From NCBI RefSeq assembly GCF_003236305.1, contig NZ_POTX01000032.1, positions 1-37,762 on the forward strand: a stretch of DNA of 37,762 bases, read 5' to 3'. This stretch comes from Micromonospora endophytica (GTDB taxonomy: Bacteria; Actinomycetota; Actinomycetes; Mycobacteriales; Micromonosporaceae). Made by a program: the position numbers and the translations under genes. A model generated the notes under the pieces. The model was not told where the DNA came from and did no database searches. It saw nothing but the letters and a program-made list of their open reading frames with translations. Shown here piece by piece: positions 1 through 8,420 of the stretch (position 1 is the stretch's first letter; the number at the start of each line of letters is the position of its first letter).

Positions 1-983
1 GTGCTGGGCGGTGGGCTGGTGGTCGGCGGAGGCGGCGTGGGACCGGCGGTGCTCAGGCCGAAGAAGTCGATGGCGGCCCGGGCCATGCCGGACGACGGCA
101 GGCTGTGGCCGGCACCCTGGATGCTGTACGCCTCCACCCGCACCGCCCCGGTCGAGTCGGCGAAGCGGCGGCGGTTCCAGTTGGCCTGCGGGGTGTCCGT
201 GGACGTCGGCGTCTGGCTCAGCCCGGCCACGTTCGTCCACTGCTCGACCGACTCCTGCAGGAGTTGGAAGGGGATCAGGTTGTCGGCGGTGCCGTGCCAG
301 AGTTGCACCCGGGGACGGGGTCCGCTGTAGCCCGGGTACGCCTGCCGGACCGCGTCGCCCCACTGCTGCGGGGTCCGGTCCATCCGGCCGTTGACGCACT
401 GGCTGTTGGTGGGTGGGAAGTCGGCGGCGTTGGCGAAGCAGTTGACCGGCACCCCCATGAACGCCGCGCCGGCCTTGTAGACGTCCGGGTAGAGCGCCAT
501 CAGGGCCTGGGTCATCATCCCGCCCGACGAGCTGCCGGTGGCGAAGACCCGGTTCAGGTCGCCGGCGTACTGCCGCTGTGCGTAGTTCACCATCGACATG
601 ATGGAGACCGGGTCGCTGCCGCCGTCGCGCCGCTTGGCCGCGGCCGACCACACGTCGAAGCAGTTGCCGAAGCCTGCCTGCTGGGTGGCGGTGGGATAGA
701 TGACCAGGAAGCCGAACTGGTCGGCCAGTCGGGCGAACTCACTGCCGGAGTAGAAACCCGGGCCGGATCCACTGCAGCCGTGCATGGCCACCACGATCGC
801 CGGGTTCGCCGGCCGGTTGTCCGGCGCGTAGATGTGCATCCGCATGTTGCCCGGGTTGGTGCCGAAGTTCGTCACCTCGACCAGGGACGCGGCGGCGGCC
901 GGTGGCGGGGCCAGCACGATGCCCGCCACGGCGAAGAGGAGCGCGGCGGCCAGCGATGCCAGCGCCGCTGTGGTTCGGTTCAC
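1..983 (-). CDS. Secreted esterase, PHB depolymerase/CE1 family (3' end outside window)
   Basis: The product is an exported serine esterase of the family that holds PHB depolymerases, acetylxylan esterases and feruloyl esterases; it probably acts on polymer esters outside the cell. Residues 1-32 form a signal peptide ending in an Ala-rich cleavage region. The nucleophile is S152 in GSSSG; downstream are the HGTADNLIP acid motif and an AGHSLP histidine, so the triad looks complete. After the catalytic domain comes a Pro/Thr/Ser-rich linker (PTPPPPTTSPPPST), typical of enzymes that go on to a carbohydrate-binding module, but the frame runs off the left edge, so that module is a guess. The GTG at 983 is chosen because a GGAGGT ribosome site lies just before it; an in-frame ATG at 995 would place that site inside the gene. 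The gene is divergent from the large operon that starts at 1595. Confidence 0.85.
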   Translation of the reverse strand, partial: MNRTTAALASLAAALLFAVAGIVLAPPPAAAASLVEVTNFGTNPGNMRMHIYAPDNRPANPAIVVAMHGCSGSGPGFYSGSEFARLADQFGFLVIYPTATQQAGFGNCFDVWSAAAKRRDGGSDPVSIMSMVNYAQRQYAGDLNRVFATGSSSGGMMTQALMALYPDVYKAGAAFMGVPVNCFANAADFPPTNSQCVNGRMDRTPQQWGDAVRQAYPGYSGPRPRVQLWHGTADNLIPFQLLQESVEQWTNVAGLSQTPTSTDTPQANWNRRRFADSTGAVRVEAYSIQGAGHSLPSSGMARAAIDFFGLSTAGPTPPPPTTSPPPS

Positions 984-1480
984 GTCCACCTCCATGGAGT
1001 ACGGATCGACACCGGAACCGGCCACGGCGGACCGCTGCGCCGAGGCGCAGCTCAGCCGTAGGAGAGAGGACCGATGTCGCGATGCGGGAGGTGCTGCCCT
1101 ACGGAACATGGTGTCCGTCCACCTCGCCCTGCGAGCAGTACATATCGTGCCAATCCGCAGCTCACGCGTAGCCAAAGTATGTGCCTACGTCGATGGAAGG
1201 GGCAAGATGCTTGCAGGTATCGATAGTTTCGGAACTCCATGATCGCGCTTCTCAATGACCCGGCAGGTGTGGACCTTGGTTCCGCCGGGCTCGCCGACGA
1301 ATCGTGGCGGCAGGCGCTGGTCCGGATGAAGGCCCGGAGCCCGCCGCCCCAGACCTTGCCGGCTGCCCTGCCGGAAGGCTCTGCCGCAATGTGCGCGAAA
1401 CACTGCCGGCCCTGTTGTTCGGCTGGGAGAAACAGCAGGTCAAAGCTTTGTCTCGAAATAAGTTACTGATCGGTAGTTCA

Positions 1481-1510
1481 TTGACTGGCGGTCGCGGCCT
1501 GACTTAGCGT
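1481..1510 (+). promoter_or_regulatory. Candidate sigma70-type promoter of the catabolic run
   Basis: A TTGACT -35 box (1481-1486) is followed after 18 bp by TAGCGT (1505-1510), which fits the actinobacterial TAnnnT -10 pattern. Transcription would start near 1517, about 78 bases before the first gene. The boxes are read by eye; no start site is known. Confidence 0.5.
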
Positions 1511-1536
1511 TCCCCCCAATCGAACGGCGTGCGGCT

Positions 1537-1556
1537 CAACCGAACGAATTTGGTTG
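1537..1556. promoter_or_regulatory. Candidate operator: 20-bp palindrome
   Basis: CAACCGAA-CGAA-TTTGGTTG is an inverted repeat with 7 of 8 arm positions paired around a 4-base centre. It lies just downstream of the proposed -10 box and upstream of the ribosome site, where a bound repressor would block transcription. The IclR gene at 12877 in the same run is the natural candidate to bind it, by inference only. Confidence 0.5.
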
Positions 1557-1594
1557 CGGTTGACCGGGCACCGTCCAGACGGGAGGCCGTGGGC

Positions 1595-3628
1595 ATGGCC
1601 AACGACGGACAGCTTCGATCACTACTCACCCCAGTGCTGCTGGGACCGGTGCAGCTGCGCAACCGGGTCTTCGTGCCCGGCCACACCACAAACTTCGGGC
1701 ATCGGAACGAGCCCACCGCCCGGCTGGCGGCCTACCACGCCGAACGGGCGCGCGGCGGCGTCGGTCTGATCATCACCGAGGCGATCCGGGTGCACCCGAC
1801 CAGCGCGGGTCGCAGCATCAGCCTGGGCAGCTTCAGCGACCAGGTCATCCCCGCCTACCGTGCGGTCACCGACGCGGTGCACGAGCACGGTGCCCGGATC
1901 TTCGCCCAGCTCATGCACGCCGGACGGCAGGCCAACGGGGACGCCACCCGCACCGCTGCCTGGTCGTCGTCGCCGGTTCCGTGGGCCGCCGGCGCGCACG
2001 TACCGCACGCCATGGGTCGTCAGGACATCGCCGTGGTGGTGCAGGCCTTCGCCGCCGCGGCGCGGCGGATGCACCGGGCCGGCTTCGACGGCCTGGAGGT
2101 GCACGCCGGACACGGCCACCTGCTCCAGCAGTTCCTGTCGCCGCACACCAACCAGCGCACCGACGGGTACGGCGGCAGCCTCGACAACCGGCTGCGGCTC
2201 ACCCGGGAGGTGCTCGGGGCCGTGCGGTCGGCCACGGACCTCCCCATCGGACTGCGGGTCAGCGCCGACGAGTTCCTGCCCGGCGGACTGGACCCGGACG
2301 CGGTGGTGGAGATCGTCGCCCGGCTTCGGGCGGATTTTCCACTCAGCTACGTCCACGTGAGCCACTCCGCCTACCACGGCAGCTACTCACTGGCGACCCA
2401 GATGGCGGACATGAGCTTCGGCCACGCACCGTTTCGACACCACGCGGCCCGGTTCAAGCGCGAGTTTCCCGACCTGCCGGTGCTGGCGGTGTGCCGGCTG
2501 GACAGCCTGCCCGAGGCGGCCGAGTTGATCGCTGCCGGTGAGGCTGACCTGGTCGGCCTGGCCCGCCCACACATCGCCGATCCGCACCTGGTCGTCAAGG
2601 CCGTCGAGGGGCGCCAGCACGAGGTGCGCTCCTGCCTGGCCTGCAACCAGGGCTGCATCGGCCGGTTGGAGACCAGCCTGCCGATCTCGTGCGTGGTCAA
2701 TCCGGAGGTGGGTGCCGAACGGGAGTGGCGTACCGCCTGGGACGAACTCGACCGCTCGCCAGGCCGTCGCCGGGTGCTGGTGGTCGGCGGCGGCCCGGCG
2801 GGTCTCGCGGCGGCGGTCGCCGCCCGGCGCGCCGGTCACCACGTCGACCTGGCCGAGGCCGGCGCGGCGCTCGGCGGACAACTGGCCATCGCCGCCCAGG
2901 TGCCCGGCCGGGAACGACTCGACCTGCTCACCCGCGACCTCGCCACCCAGGTCCACGCGGCCGGCGTCGAGGTACGGCTGGGCTGGCGACCCGGTGTCGG
3001 CGAGGTGCTCGACGGCGGATACCACGACGTGGTCGTCGCGACCGGCTCCCGTCCGGCCCGACGATCGCTGCCTGGTGGGCCGCCGGTGCTCGACCTCTGG
3101 CAGGCGGTGACGCGGCTGGTCGCACCGCCCGAGGCCGCCCAGCTCGCCGGCACCTTCGTGGTGATCGACGACGAGGGGACCTGGGCCGCCGCGTCCGTCG
3201 CCGAAGGGATCGCCAGGCGGGGCGGCAAGGTGCACCTCGTCTCACCCACCGCCGGCATCGCCGCCCGGATCACCACCTACTCCCGGCTGGCGTTGCTGAA
3301 ACGCCTCGCCGATCTGCGCGTGGTGGCGCACCCGCTGCGCACGGTCCACCCGGCCGACGCCACCACGGTGCTGCTCACCGGTCCGCTCGCCGACGCCGAC
3401 GCCACCATCGCCGACGTCACCGCGGTGATCGACGCCGGTGCGGCGGTCGCCGTCGACGACCTGTTCCGGGACCTCGACGCCCGCATCGAAGGACCCACCG
3501 TTCACCTGGTCGGAGATGCCAACGCACCGCGCACCGCCCTGGAGGCGGTCTACGAGGGCCACCTCGCCGGTGCCTTCCTCGGCCGGCACGACACCGCCGC
3601 CGCCGAACTGGTGAGCCATGCCCACTGA
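1595..3628 (+). CDS. OYE-type FMN/4Fe-4S/FAD oxidoreductase (2,4-dienoyl-CoA reductase / amine demethylase-like)
   Basis: A 677-aa two-part flavoenzyme. Residues 1-380 form an Old Yellow Enzyme TIM barrel with the family signature around 168-200 (QFLSP, YGGSLDNR). C347, C350, C354 and C366 form the CxxCxxxC plus C set that binds a 4Fe-4S cluster in trimethylamine dehydrogenase and dienoyl-CoA reductase. From residue 392 an NAD(P)/FAD Rossmann domain begins with GGGPAG (398-403). Relatives reduce enoyl or dienoyl compounds or oxidatively demethylate N-methyl compounds. At residue 175 (HGHLL) there is His where many ene-reductases carry an active-site Tyr, which leans slightly towards the demethylase side. 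ATG 1595 is preceded by GGGAGG at 1581-1586. It is the first gene after the promoter, so it probably performs an early step. Confidence 0.85.
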   Translation: MANDGQLRSLLTPVLLGPVQLRNRVFVPGHTTNFGHRNEPTARLAAYHAERARGGVGLIITEAIRVHPTSAGRSISLGSFSDQVIPAYRAVTDAVHEHGARIFAQLMHAGRQANGDATRTAAWSSSPVPWAAGAHVPHAMGRQDIAVVVQAFAAAARRMHRAGFDGLEVHAGHGHLLQQFLSPHTNQRTDGYGGSLDNRLRLTREVLGAVRSATDLPIGLRVSADEFLPGGLDPDAVVEIVARLRADFPLSYVHVSHSAYHGSYSLATQMADMSFGHAPFRHHAARFKREFPDLPVLAVCRLDSLPEAAELIAAGEADLVGLARPHIADPHLVVKAVEGRQHEVRSCLACNQGCIGRLETSLPISCVVNPEVGAEREWRTAWDELDRSPGRRRVLVVGGGPAGLAAAVAARRAGHHVDLAEAGAALGGQLAIAAQVPGRERLDLLTRDLATQVHAAGVEVRLGWRPGVGEVLDGGYHDVVVATGSRPARRSLPGGPPVLDLWQAVTRLVAPPEAAQLAGTFVVIDDEGTWAAASVAEGIARRGGKVHLVSPTAGIAARITTYSRLALLKRLADLRVVAHPLRTVHPADATTVLLTGPLADADATIADVTAVIDAGAAVAVDDLFRDLDARIEGPTVHLVGDANAPRTALEAVYEGHLAGAFLGRHDTAAAELVSHAH

Positions 3629-3716
3629 GCTGTGCCGTACGCCGACGGCGTACCGGTCATCCGCCTTGATCCGTACCGGAACCTGACCTCGGTCGGGCCG
3701 ACCCCAAGGAGTTGCG

Positions 3717-4793
3717 TTGTTGGACATCGAGAAACGCCTCACGCTTGACGAACGTTCGGCAGTGGATTTCGTCCTCGGCCTGCGCAAGCGCTGGGCCGAC
3801 ACGGTCTATCCGGCCCTGACCCGCGAGTACGCCGCCACCGGCGGACAGGCCGAGGACATCGACGAGGCCGGCCGGGCACTGCGCGAGCTGCCGCTCTACC
3901 CATGGTTCAGCCACCTGGAGCGGGTACAGCAGAAGATGCTCTGGAAGACGGCCGGTGACGCGGTGCTCAGCCGCCGGGACGAGTTGGCCGAGCAACTCGC
4001 GGCGATCCCCGCGCAGCCGTTGGGCTCCCTGCAACTCGACCCCGACCTGGCCCTGCCGGACTGGTACACCGACTACGACATCCACATCCAGCCGGGCGGC
4101 TTCTTCTCCGACGACATGTCCGCCTACGTCTACGAGTTCGGCGCGCGCATCGTGATGCTGCGCGACAACGACGGCTACAAGTTCCACAAGCTGTTCACCG
4201 AAACCGCCCTGCCGGACCTGCCGGCGGCGACCCGGGTGGTCGACGTCGGCTGCGGGTTCGGCAAGAGCACCCGGCCACTGGCCCTGCGGTACCCGACCGC
4301 CGAGGTGATCGGCATCGACCTGGCCGCGCCTGGCCTGCGTCTCGCCCACGCCGAGGCGGAGGCTGCCGGGCTGGCCATCGACTACCGACAGGGCGACGGG
4401 CGGGCCACCGGTCTGCCGGCCGGCAGCTGCGACGTGGTCACCGGAACCATGGTGCTGCACGAGATGCCGACCGAGGCCATCCGGGAGACCCTCGCCGAGG
4501 CCGCCCGGCTGCTCAAGCCCGGTGGCGCGCTGCGGTTCCTGGAGTTTCAGCTCACCGGGGACCCGCTGCGCGACGCGACCGTCTACGAGCACGCCGAGCG
4601 CAACAACGAGCCGTTCTTCCACGCCCTGTTCGGCTCCGACCTGCTGGCGGTCTGCACCGAACTGGGGCTGACCGACGCCACCTGGACGCCGTTCGACGAA
4701 CGCCGCAACGGCCTGCAGCCGGAGGGCTGGGGCGACCGTTCCGAGTGGCACTTCCCCTGGGCGGTTCTGTCGGCGACGAAGCCGGAGGCGTGA
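3717..4793 (+). CDS. Class I SAM-dependent methyltransferase
   Basis: A 358-aa protein with a Rossmann methyltransferase domain from about residue 165. Motif I is VVDVGCGFGKS (174-184), with acidic D201 placed to bind the SAM ribose, then a TGTMVLHEM post-motif and LLKPGGALRF. The first 160 residues are an extra helical domain with no family I recognise and may hold substrate. The start is TTG at 3717 or TTG at 3720, both behind AAGGAG (3706-3711); no ATG or GTG fits as well. It follows the flavoenzyme by 88 bp and overlaps the next gene by one base (TGATG). The acceptor cannot be told; with a demethylase-like neighbour it might handle a methyl or C1 product, but that is inference. Confidence 0.8.
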   Translation: MLDIEKRLTLDERSAVDFVLGLRKRWADTVYPALTREYAATGGQAEDIDEAGRALRELPLYPWFSHLERVQQKMLWKTAGDAVLSRRDELAEQLAAIPAQPLGSLQLDPDLALPDWYTDYDIHIQPGGFFSDDMSAYVYEFGARIVMLRDNDGYKFHKLFTETALPDLPAATRVVDVGCGFGKSTRPLALRYPTAEVIGIDLAAPGLRLAHAEAEAAGLAIDYRQGDGRATGLPAGSCDVVTGTMVLHEMPTEAIRETLAEAARLLKPGGALRFLEFQLTGDPLRDATVYEHAERNNEPFFHALFGSDLLAVCTELGLTDATWTPFDERRNGLQPEGWGDRSEWHFPWAVLSATKPEA

Positions 4794-5104
4794 TGAGCAG
4801 CGAGTTCGACTACTTCGGCGATCCTCGATTCGGCAAACTGTTCGACCTGGTCCTCCAACTCTCCACCGAGCTGCACGTGAGCCGGCAGCGGCTGCGGGTG
4901 CTGGAGGCGTTGCTGGTCCGCCGCGAGGTGCTCGGCGCGGGCGACGTGGACGGCTTCGACCCGCAAGCTGACGAGCAGCAGGTGCTCGACGGCGAACGGG
5001 ACGCGCTGCTGGCTCGGCTGATGCGGATCCTCACCGAGGACGGTCCCGCCGAGCACCCGCTGCGCAGCCAGTGGGAAGCGGCACTGAGCGGCAAGAGCGG
5101 CTGA
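4793..5104 (+). CDS. Hypothetical 103-aa protein, translationally coupled
   Basis: I do not recognise this protein. It is short, acidic and mostly helical, with a strongly amphipathic central stretch (residues 20-45, rich in Leu and Arg) and no signal peptide or membrane segment. The segment ALLVRREVLGAGDVDGF loosely recalls the helix-turn of nitrile hydratase accessory subunits, but this is too weak to name it. ATG 4793 overlaps the methyltransferase stop as ATGA, and its own stop overlaps the next start in the same way. Such tight coupling on both sides suggests the three products are made in fixed ratio and may form a complex. Confidence 0.7.
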   Translation: MSSEFDYFGDPRFGKLFDLVLQLSTELHVSRQRLRVLEALLVRREVLGAGDVDGFDPQADEQQVLDGERDALLARLMRILTEDGPAEHPLRSQWEAALSGKSG

Positions 5105-5484
5105 TGAACCTGACGCAACCGGCCAGCCTGGTGGATCACTACCTGCAGCTGTGCGAGGACCGGCAGCTCGACCAGGCCGGCCGGCTGCTCGCTCCGGGGG
5201 CCCGGCTGGTGTTTCCCGGCGGGCGCTGCTTCGGCTCGCTCGATGAGATGGTCGCGGCGTCGACCGGAACCTACCGGTGGGTGCGCAAGCACCGCGACCG
5301 GTACCTGGTCGCCCCCGACGGCGACGACATTGCGGTCACCTCGCTCGGCCGCCTGTACGGGCAGTGGCCGGACGGCACCGAGTTCGACGGGATCCGGTAC
5401 GCCGACGTGTTCCTGCTCCGCGACGGGCTGATCGTCGAACAGCACGTTTTCAACGACCTGGCGATGGCGGTCGCGCAGCGGTGA
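5104..5484 (+). CDS. NTF2-like / SnoaL-type small protein
   Basis: A 126-aa protein with the pattern of an NTF2-like fold: an N-terminal helix (VDHYLQLCEDRQLDQAGRLL), a strand pair around LVFPGG, a middle helix, and long C-terminal strands with RYADVFLLRDGLIVEQHVF, close to the usual SnoaL ending. Members act as dehydratases, isomerases or cyclases, or simply bind small ligands. It has no export signal. ATG 5104 overlaps the preceding stop (ATGA). As the third member of the coupled trio it may bind or dehydrate a pathway intermediate; the reaction cannot be read from sequence. Confidence 0.75.
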   Translation: MNLTQPASLVDHYLQLCEDRQLDQAGRLLAPGARLVFPGGRCFGSLDEMVAASTGTYRWVRKHRDRYLVAPDGDDIAVTSLGRLYGQWPDGTEFDGIRYADVFLLRDGLIVEQHVFNDLAMAVAQR

Positions 5485-5532
5485 CACCGCGTGCACTGAG
5501 CCTCCACCGCACTACCAACCACCTGCCTCGAC

Positions 5533-5553
5533 CCGGCCGACTCCGTGGGCCGG
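5533..5553. other. Small GC hairpin in the 108-bp gap before the ABC transporter genes
   Basis: CCGGCC (5533-5538) pairs with GGCCGG (5548-5553) across a 9-base loop. It sits between the trio and the transporter genes and could trim or modulate the transcript. No T-run follows, so it is not a classical terminator. Confidence 0.35.
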
Positions 5554-5592
5554 ACATTCCTATCCCTGACATTCGTTGACGAGGTGTTCGAG

Positions 5593-6705
5593 ATGAAGAA
5601 GAAGTGGGGTTTGCTGCCGGCGGCGCTTGTCGCCGCGGTGGTGCTCGCCGGTTGTGGGGGATCCGGCAGCGACGAGTCGAGCGGTGCGGAGGGCGCGCCG
5701 GCGGAGCTGACCTTCGCCATCGCCTCCGCCGTGATCGGCCCGAAGGAAGAGGTCGCCATGTTCGCGGTGGCCAAGGAGCTGGGGTACTTCGCCGAAGAGA
5801 AGCTGACCGTCGAGACGATCAACACCGACGGCTCGGTGGCCGCGCTGCAGGCGGTCGCGAGCGGCAGTGCCGACGTGACCGCCGCCGACAGCGGATCCAT
5901 TCTCGGCGCGGTGGAGAAGAACGTGCCGGTCAAGGCGATCGGCGGGCTGGTGCAGAACTGGCCGTGGGTGATGGCGGTCAAGCCGGACAGCACCCTCACC
6001 GGCGGTGCCGACCTGCGGGGCAAGAAGATCGGCGTGATCAGCCTGGCGTCCGGCTCGGCACCGTACGCGCGGGCCTACGTGGCGGCGGCCGGGCTCGACC
6101 CGGCCAAGGATGTGGAACTGCTGCCGGTCGGGGTCGGCGCGCAGGCCGCCGCCGCGCTCAACGACGGTCAGGTCGATGTGCTGGCGCTCTACACCCAGGC
6201 GTACGCGGTGATCGAGAACTCCGGTACGACGCTGAAGTACCTGGACAACCCGGACGCGTTCGACGGGATTCGGTCACTGAGCTTCGCCGTCGGCGCCCGC
6301 GATCTCGACGACAAGAAGGACGTCCACACCCGCTTCCTGCGGGCGGCGTACAAGGCGATGTTGTTCTCCGCGAACAACCCGGAGGCGGCCATGCGGATCG
6401 GCTACCAGGTCTTCCCGCAGATCCTCGCCGGCAAGTCGGCCGACGAGCAGCTGGCCAACGATGTGCGCAGCCTCCAGGCGTGGCTGAAGACGGCCACTCC
6501 CGCCTCAGGTGAGCCCAAGGACTTCGCCGACTGGGGTGCCATCACCGAAGCGGAATGGACCAAGACCCAGGCGTACACGAAGGAGGCCGGGCAGATCACC
6601 GGCGACGTGGCGCTGGCCGACGTGTGGGAGCCGGGGCTGCTGGCCGGGGCCAACGACTTCGACAAGGCCGCGGTGCTCGACAAGGCAGCGAACTACACCA
6701 AGTAG
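5593..6705 (+). CDS. ABC transporter substrate-binding lipoprotein, NMT1/SsuA type
   Basis: A 370-aa solute-binding protein of the class that captures nitrate, sulfonates, thiamine pyrimidine precursors and related small molecules. The signal ends in the lipobox LAGC with C21 as the lipidated residue, followed by a Gly/Ser-rich tether. The mature domain shows the NMT1/SsuA order: an AKELGYFAEEKLTVE region, a VASGSADVTAAD motif in the first lobe, and DLRGKKIGVI opening the second. ATG 5593 follows GAGGTG (5581-5586). The ATPase and permease follow directly, so this is a full importer and probably brings in the substrate of the pathway. The ligand cannot be told from sequence; a small polar or aromatic heterocycle would fit the family. 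Confidence 0.9.
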   Translation: MKKKWGLLPAALVAAVVLAGCGGSGSDESSGAEGAPAELTFAIASAVIGPKEEVAMFAVAKELGYFAEEKLTVETINTDGSVAALQAVASGSADVTAADSGSILGAVEKNVPVKAIGGLVQNWPWVMAVKPDSTLTGGADLRGKKIGVISLASGSAPYARAYVAAAGLDPAKDVELLPVGVGAQAAAALNDGQVDVLALYTQAYAVIENSGTTLKYLDNPDAFDGIRSLSFAVGARDLDDKKDVHTRFLRAAYKAMLFSANNPEAAMRIGYQVFPQILAGKSADEQLANDVRSLQAWLKTATPASGEPKDFADWGAITEAEWTKTQAYTKEAGQITGDVALADVWEPGLLAGANDFDKAAVLDKAANYTK

Positions 6706-6731
6706 CGGCAGCGGACGCGGAAGGGATGAGG

Positions 6732-7556
6732 ATGGCCATCAAGGCGATGGGTCGCCGGATGCAGCAGCCGGCAGCGGTGTCGGAGGACTCCTGGATCGAG
6801 GTCGTCGGTCTGGACAAGCGGTACCAGCCGCGCAGATCGGCCCCGACCCAGGCACTCAGTGATATCAACCTGACAGTACGACGTGGGGAGTTCGTCTCCG
6901 TCGTCGGACCGTCGGGATGCGGCAAGACCACCCTGCTGAAGATCCTCGCCGGCCTCAGCCCGAAGACCGACGGTGCCGTACGCATCGCCGGCCGAGAGGT
7001 GACCAAACCCCTTCCCGAGGTCGGGATGGTGTTCCAGGCCCCCACGCTGCTGCCCTGGCGCACCATCTTCGACAACATCATGGTGCCGGCGGAGATCCAG
7101 AAACTGGACCGCGACAAGCACCGCGAACGCGCCCAGCAACTGCTGGAACTTGTCGGCCTGACCGGCTTCGAGCGGAAGTACCCGCACGAGCTGTCCGGCG
7201 GGATGCAGCAGCGGGCCGGCATCTGCCGGGCCCTGGTGCACGACCCGGCGGTGCTGCTGATGGACGAGCCGTTCGGCGCGCTGGACGCGATGACCCGCGA
7301 GTACATGAACGTCGAGCTGCTGCGGATCTGGCGGGAGAGCGGCCAGACCGTGGTGCTGGTGACCCACTCCATCCCGGAGGCGGTGTTCCTCTCCGACCGG
7401 GTGGTGGTGCTCAGCCCACGTCCCGGCCGCATCGCCGAGATAGTCCCGATCGAGCTGGAACGCCCGCGCGAGCTGAGCGTGATGTCCTCCGACCGGGCCG
7501 GGGTCTACGTGGACCGGATCCGCAGCCACTTCAACGCCGCCGGCGTTATCGACTGA
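6732..7556 (+). CDS. ABC transporter ATPase, SsuB/TauB type
   Basis: A 274-aa nucleotide-binding subunit that powers the importer at the inner face of the membrane. It has Walker A GPSGCGKTT (59-67), the Q-loop at FQAPTLLPWRT, the LSGGMQQR signature (154-161), Walker B and D-loop MDEPFGALD (177-185) and the switch His of VTHS (212). Everything needed for ATP hydrolysis is there. ATG 6732 lies 6 bases after GGAAGGG; ATG 6726 is in frame but overlaps that site. It sits between the binding protein and permease genes with short gaps. Confidence 0.93.
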   Translation: MAIKAMGRRMQQPAAVSEDSWIEVVGLDKRYQPRRSAPTQALSDINLTVRRGEFVSVVGPSGCGKTTLLKILAGLSPKTDGAVRIAGREVTKPLPEVGMVFQAPTLLPWRTIFDNIMVPAEIQKLDRDKHRERAQQLLELVGLTGFERKYPHELSGGMQQRAGICRALVHDPAVLLMDEPFGALDAMTREYMNVELLRIWRESGQTVVLVTHSIPEAVFLSDRVVVLSPRPGRIAEIVPIELERPRELSVMSSDRAGVYVDRIRSHFNAAGVID

Positions 7557-7568
7557 CAAGGGGACGCC

Positions 7569-8420
7569 ATGGCAACAACCGATGTGGTCGACAAGCCCCC
7601 GCGTACCGACGCGTCGCCGCCGGGTGGCACCCGGCGGCGGCTGGACCTGCGGGAACGACCCCAGCTCTGGCTGGTACCGACGGTGTTCGTGGTGGTCGTG
7701 CTGGCCTGGGAGTACGGCACCCAGCTGCTCGAAGTCGACGCCTACGTGCTGCCCCGACCCTCGCAGATCGTCGAGGCGTTGCAGCGGCAGCTCGGCGACC
7801 CCCAGTTCTGGAGTCACCTCTGGGTGACCTCCCAGGAGGCACTGCTCGGCTTCGTCATCGGCGTCGGCGCGGCAGTCCTGCTCGGCACCTTCATCTCCCA
7901 GATCAAGGTGGTCGAGGCGACGCTGATGCCGTACATCGTGGCCTTCCAGACCGTGCCCAAGGTCGCCCTGGCCCCGCTGTTCGTGCTCTGGTTCGGCTTC
8001 GGCCTGACCAGCAAGGTGGTGATGGCCGCGGTCATCTCGTTCTTCCCGATGCTGGTGAACGTCATCGAGGGGCTCCGGGCCGCCGACGCCGACCGGATCC
8101 AGATGCTCACCGTCTTCGGCGCCAGCAAGACGCAGATCTTCCGGATGGTCCGGCTGCCCAGCGCCCTGCCGTTCATCTTCGCCGGGCTGGACATCGGCAT
8201 CGTCTTCGCCATTCTCGGCGCGGTCGTCGGCGAGTTCATCGGCGCCAAGGAGGGCTTGGGCTACCTGCTGCTGCAGACCAACTACAACTTCGACATCGCC
8301 GGCATGTTCGCCGTGCTGGTGGTGCTGTCGGTGATGGGCCTGCTCGCCCACTTCGTGATCCGGCTGCTGCAACGTCGCCTCGCCTTCTGGGCCGAGGAGA
8401 CGAAGGTGATCGGCGCATGA
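7569..8420 (+). CDS. ABC transporter permease, SsuC/TauC type
   Basis: A 283-aa membrane subunit with about six hydrophobic segments. The first is at residues 37-54; the rest lie in the BPD-transport domain. The cytoplasmic EAA loop that docks to the ATPase is visible as EGLRAADADRIQMLTVFGASK followed by a PSALP turn. The start ATG 7569 follows AAGGGG. The stop overlaps the SDR start as ATGA, tying transport to metabolism in one transcript. Confidence 0.92.
   Translation: MATTDVVDKPPRTDASPPGGTRRRLDLRERPQLWLVPTVFVVVVLAWEYGTQLLEVDAYVLPRPSQIVEALQRQLGDPQFWSHLWVTSQEALLGFVIGVGAAVLLGTFISQIKVVEATLMPYIVAFQTVPKVALAPLFVLWFGFGLTSKVVMAAVISFFPMLVNVIEGLRAADADRIQMLTVFGASKTQIFRMVRLPSALPFIFAGLDIGIVFAILGAVVGEFIGAKEGLGYLLLQTNYNFDIAGMFAVLVVLSVMGLLAHFVIRLLQRRLAFWAEETKVIGA

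Larger units (their letters stand above)
996..1594. promoter_or_regulatory. Divergent intergenic region (about 600 bp)
   Basis: This gap separates the leftward esterase gene from the rightward catabolic run. The short open frames inside it have no ribosome sites and no recognisable protein. It holds a small hairpin (CCTGTTGTT at 1411-1419 with AACAGCAGG at 1431-1439, one G-T wobble, 11-base loop), a promoter at 1481-1510 and a palindrome at 1537-1556. No convincing promoter for the esterase gene could be picked out. Confidence 0.6.

Noticed and set aside
105-1061. Long plus-strand open frame opposite the esterase gene
   Set aside because: Arg/Pro/Gly-rich translation with no family features; it is the high-GC shadow of the minus-strand esterase, which has a signal peptide and catalytic motifs.
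1239-1469. 76-codon plus-strand frame in the regulatory gap
   Set aside because: No ribosome site, no recognisable sequence, and it ends just before the promoter of the next gene.
5485-5592. Possible TPP or other riboswitch before the NMT1-type binding protein
   Set aside because: No CTGAGA-type or other riboswitch core was seen; only a short GC hairpin.
6917-8416. Very long open frame continuing into the SDR gene
   Set aside because: The upstream part is an out-of-frame shadow of the ATPase and permease; the SDR proper starts at the coupled ATG 8417.
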